The notes beneath the pieces are model-generated. The model was not told where the DNA came from. It saw nothing but the letters and a program-made list of their open reading frames with translations, and made no database searches. A stretch of 8,435 nt of DNA. Source: F23-D06 sp963643165 (GTDB lineage: Bacteria; Bacteroidota; Bacteroidia; Bacteroidales; WCHB1-69). The stretch spans positions 1 to 8,435 of the forward strand of contig CAVIJD010000058.1 in the NCBI GenBank assembly GCA_963643165.1, read 5' to 3'. The position numbers and the translations under genes were made by a program. Below, in pieces: positions 7,965 through 8,435 of the stretch (within the stretch, counting starts at the first letter, position 1; each line of letters begins with the position of its first letter).

Positions 7965-8198
7965 ATGAACACATATCAAACCAATAGCGATAAGATTTTG
8001 CAGGCGGTTATTGTCGATGAGCAACTAATCAATTGCTATAACTATAATCCTGGTGATTACAGTTCTATTTCAGATGCGTTAAATTCTGACATTGCTATAA
8101 TTAGAGCCTTAGCCCTAATCATCGACCGCAACGAGCTAGGTGCCTCCGACAAGGAAATCTACAATGAAGTTAACAACTTTTTAAAATCAAATATATGA
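7965..8198 (+). CDS. Small acidic protein between helicase and SMC-like ATPase, unknown
   Basis: The product is 77 residues and has no domain I recognise. It is acidic (11 D/E against 5 K/R), with no signal peptide or membrane segment. The pattern suggests a small helical bundle: a helix around 8-24, a loop containing YNYNPGDYSSIS (25-36), then helices around 37-54 and 60-75. It starts 6 bases after the helicase stop, and its TGA overlaps the next ATG (ATGA at 8195-8198), so it is almost certainly expressed with both neighbours. This suggests a subunit or adaptor linking the helicase and the SMC-like ATPase, or an inhibitor that holds them in check. The middle gene of sspFGH-type cassettes is a possible counterpart, unverified. 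Base composition is AT-rich compared with sspB-D. Confidence 0.75.
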   Translation: MNTYQTNSDKILQAVIVDEQLINCYNYNPGDYSSISDALNSDIAIIRALALIIDRNELGASDKEIYNEVNNFLKSNI

Positions 8199-8435
8199 TT
8201 ATCAAAGAAATAAAAATAAAGAACTTCCGCAGTTATTACGGACTTAACCAAATGAACCTATCCAAGGGCCTGACTTTGATAATCGGAGACAATGGCGATG
8301 GAAAAACAACTTTGTTTGAGGCACTGGAATGGCTATTCGAGACCACAGGTGAGAACAAAAAAGAATCCCATATTTCCGAAAAGCGAAAATCAGAAATGGA
8401 ACTTGGTGAAATTGACGAGGTGATGGTCAGCATCT
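8195..8435 (+). CDS. SMC/RecF-type ATPase, N-terminal part (runs off right edge)
   Basis: The first 80 residues are present. They begin MIIKEIKIKNFRSYYG and contain Walker A GDNGDGKTT at about 35-43, followed by LFEALEWLF. This is the typical N-terminus of an SMC/RecF/Rad50-like (AAA_23) ATPase such as DndD and related defence proteins; a coiled coil and a C-terminal signature/Walker B half would lie beyond the window. The usual Walker A asparagine-glycine pair is present, with aspartate where SMC proteins often have serine or alanine. The ATG overlaps the stop of the 77-residue gene. It is the third gene of the presumed restriction module; DndD-like and SspFGH-type members both fit, and the rest of the sequence is needed to choose. 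Confidence 0.85.
   Translation, partial: MIIKEIKIKNFRSYYGLNQMNLSKGLTLIIGDNGDGKTTLFEALEWLFETTGENKKESHISEKRKSEMELGEIDEVMVSI

Noticed and set aside
1..8435. CRISPR array, tRNA, rRNA or insertion sequence ends
   Set aside because: I saw no regularly spaced repeats, cloverleaf-like sequence, ribosomal motifs, transposase or terminal inverted repeats in reading the window.

Overview
The window carries most of a DNA phosphorothioation (PT) defence locus of the Ssp type. It is a tightly packed plus-strand operon of six genes that runs off the right edge. In order these are: a DUF4007 protein (SspB-like), a very large P-loop ATPase (SspC-like), a PP-loop ATP pyrophosphatase with an Fe-S cysteine set (SspD/DndC-like), a PLD-nuclease/superfamily 2 helicase fusion, a 77-residue acidic protein I do not recognise, and the N-terminus of an SMC/RecF-type ATPase. 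The first three would make single-stranded PT modifications. The last three look like the paired restriction module, and their order and types resemble published sspBCD-sspFGH cassettes. I assign B, C and D with fair confidence; equating the last three with SspF, G and H is inference.

Layout: 2-157 is the C-terminal end of an unidentified, GC-rich upstream gene. Bases 158-603 form a leader with a Bacteroides-style -7 element (TATCTTTG), a GC-rich stem-loop and a possible small minus-strand ORF. Bases 604-5689 hold sspB, sspC and sspD, joined by ATGA overlaps. Bases 5693-7958 hold the helicase, interrupted by a 10-N assembly gap at 7704-7713. Bases 7965-8198 hold the small protein, and 8195-8435 the start of the SMC-like ATPase, again with an ATGA overlap.

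The gap breaks the helicase reading frame artificially. Its true length is probably 9 bases (or 9 plus a multiple of 3), which restores one protein of about 754 residues with helicase motif VI intact. Read literally, the gene would appear truncated at 7801.

The organism is probably a member of the Bacteroidota (Bacteroides/Prevotella-like). The support is the TAnnTTTG-type promoter element, weak Shine-Dalgarno sequences and overall codon style. GC content drops from about 65% in the first 60 bases to about 15-25% around 7921-7980 and 8161-8220, which suggests a mosaic, horizontally moved locus. No cysteine desulfurase (SspA) or SspE gene is present; sulfur mobilisation may come from a gene outside the window or from a host IscS/SufS.
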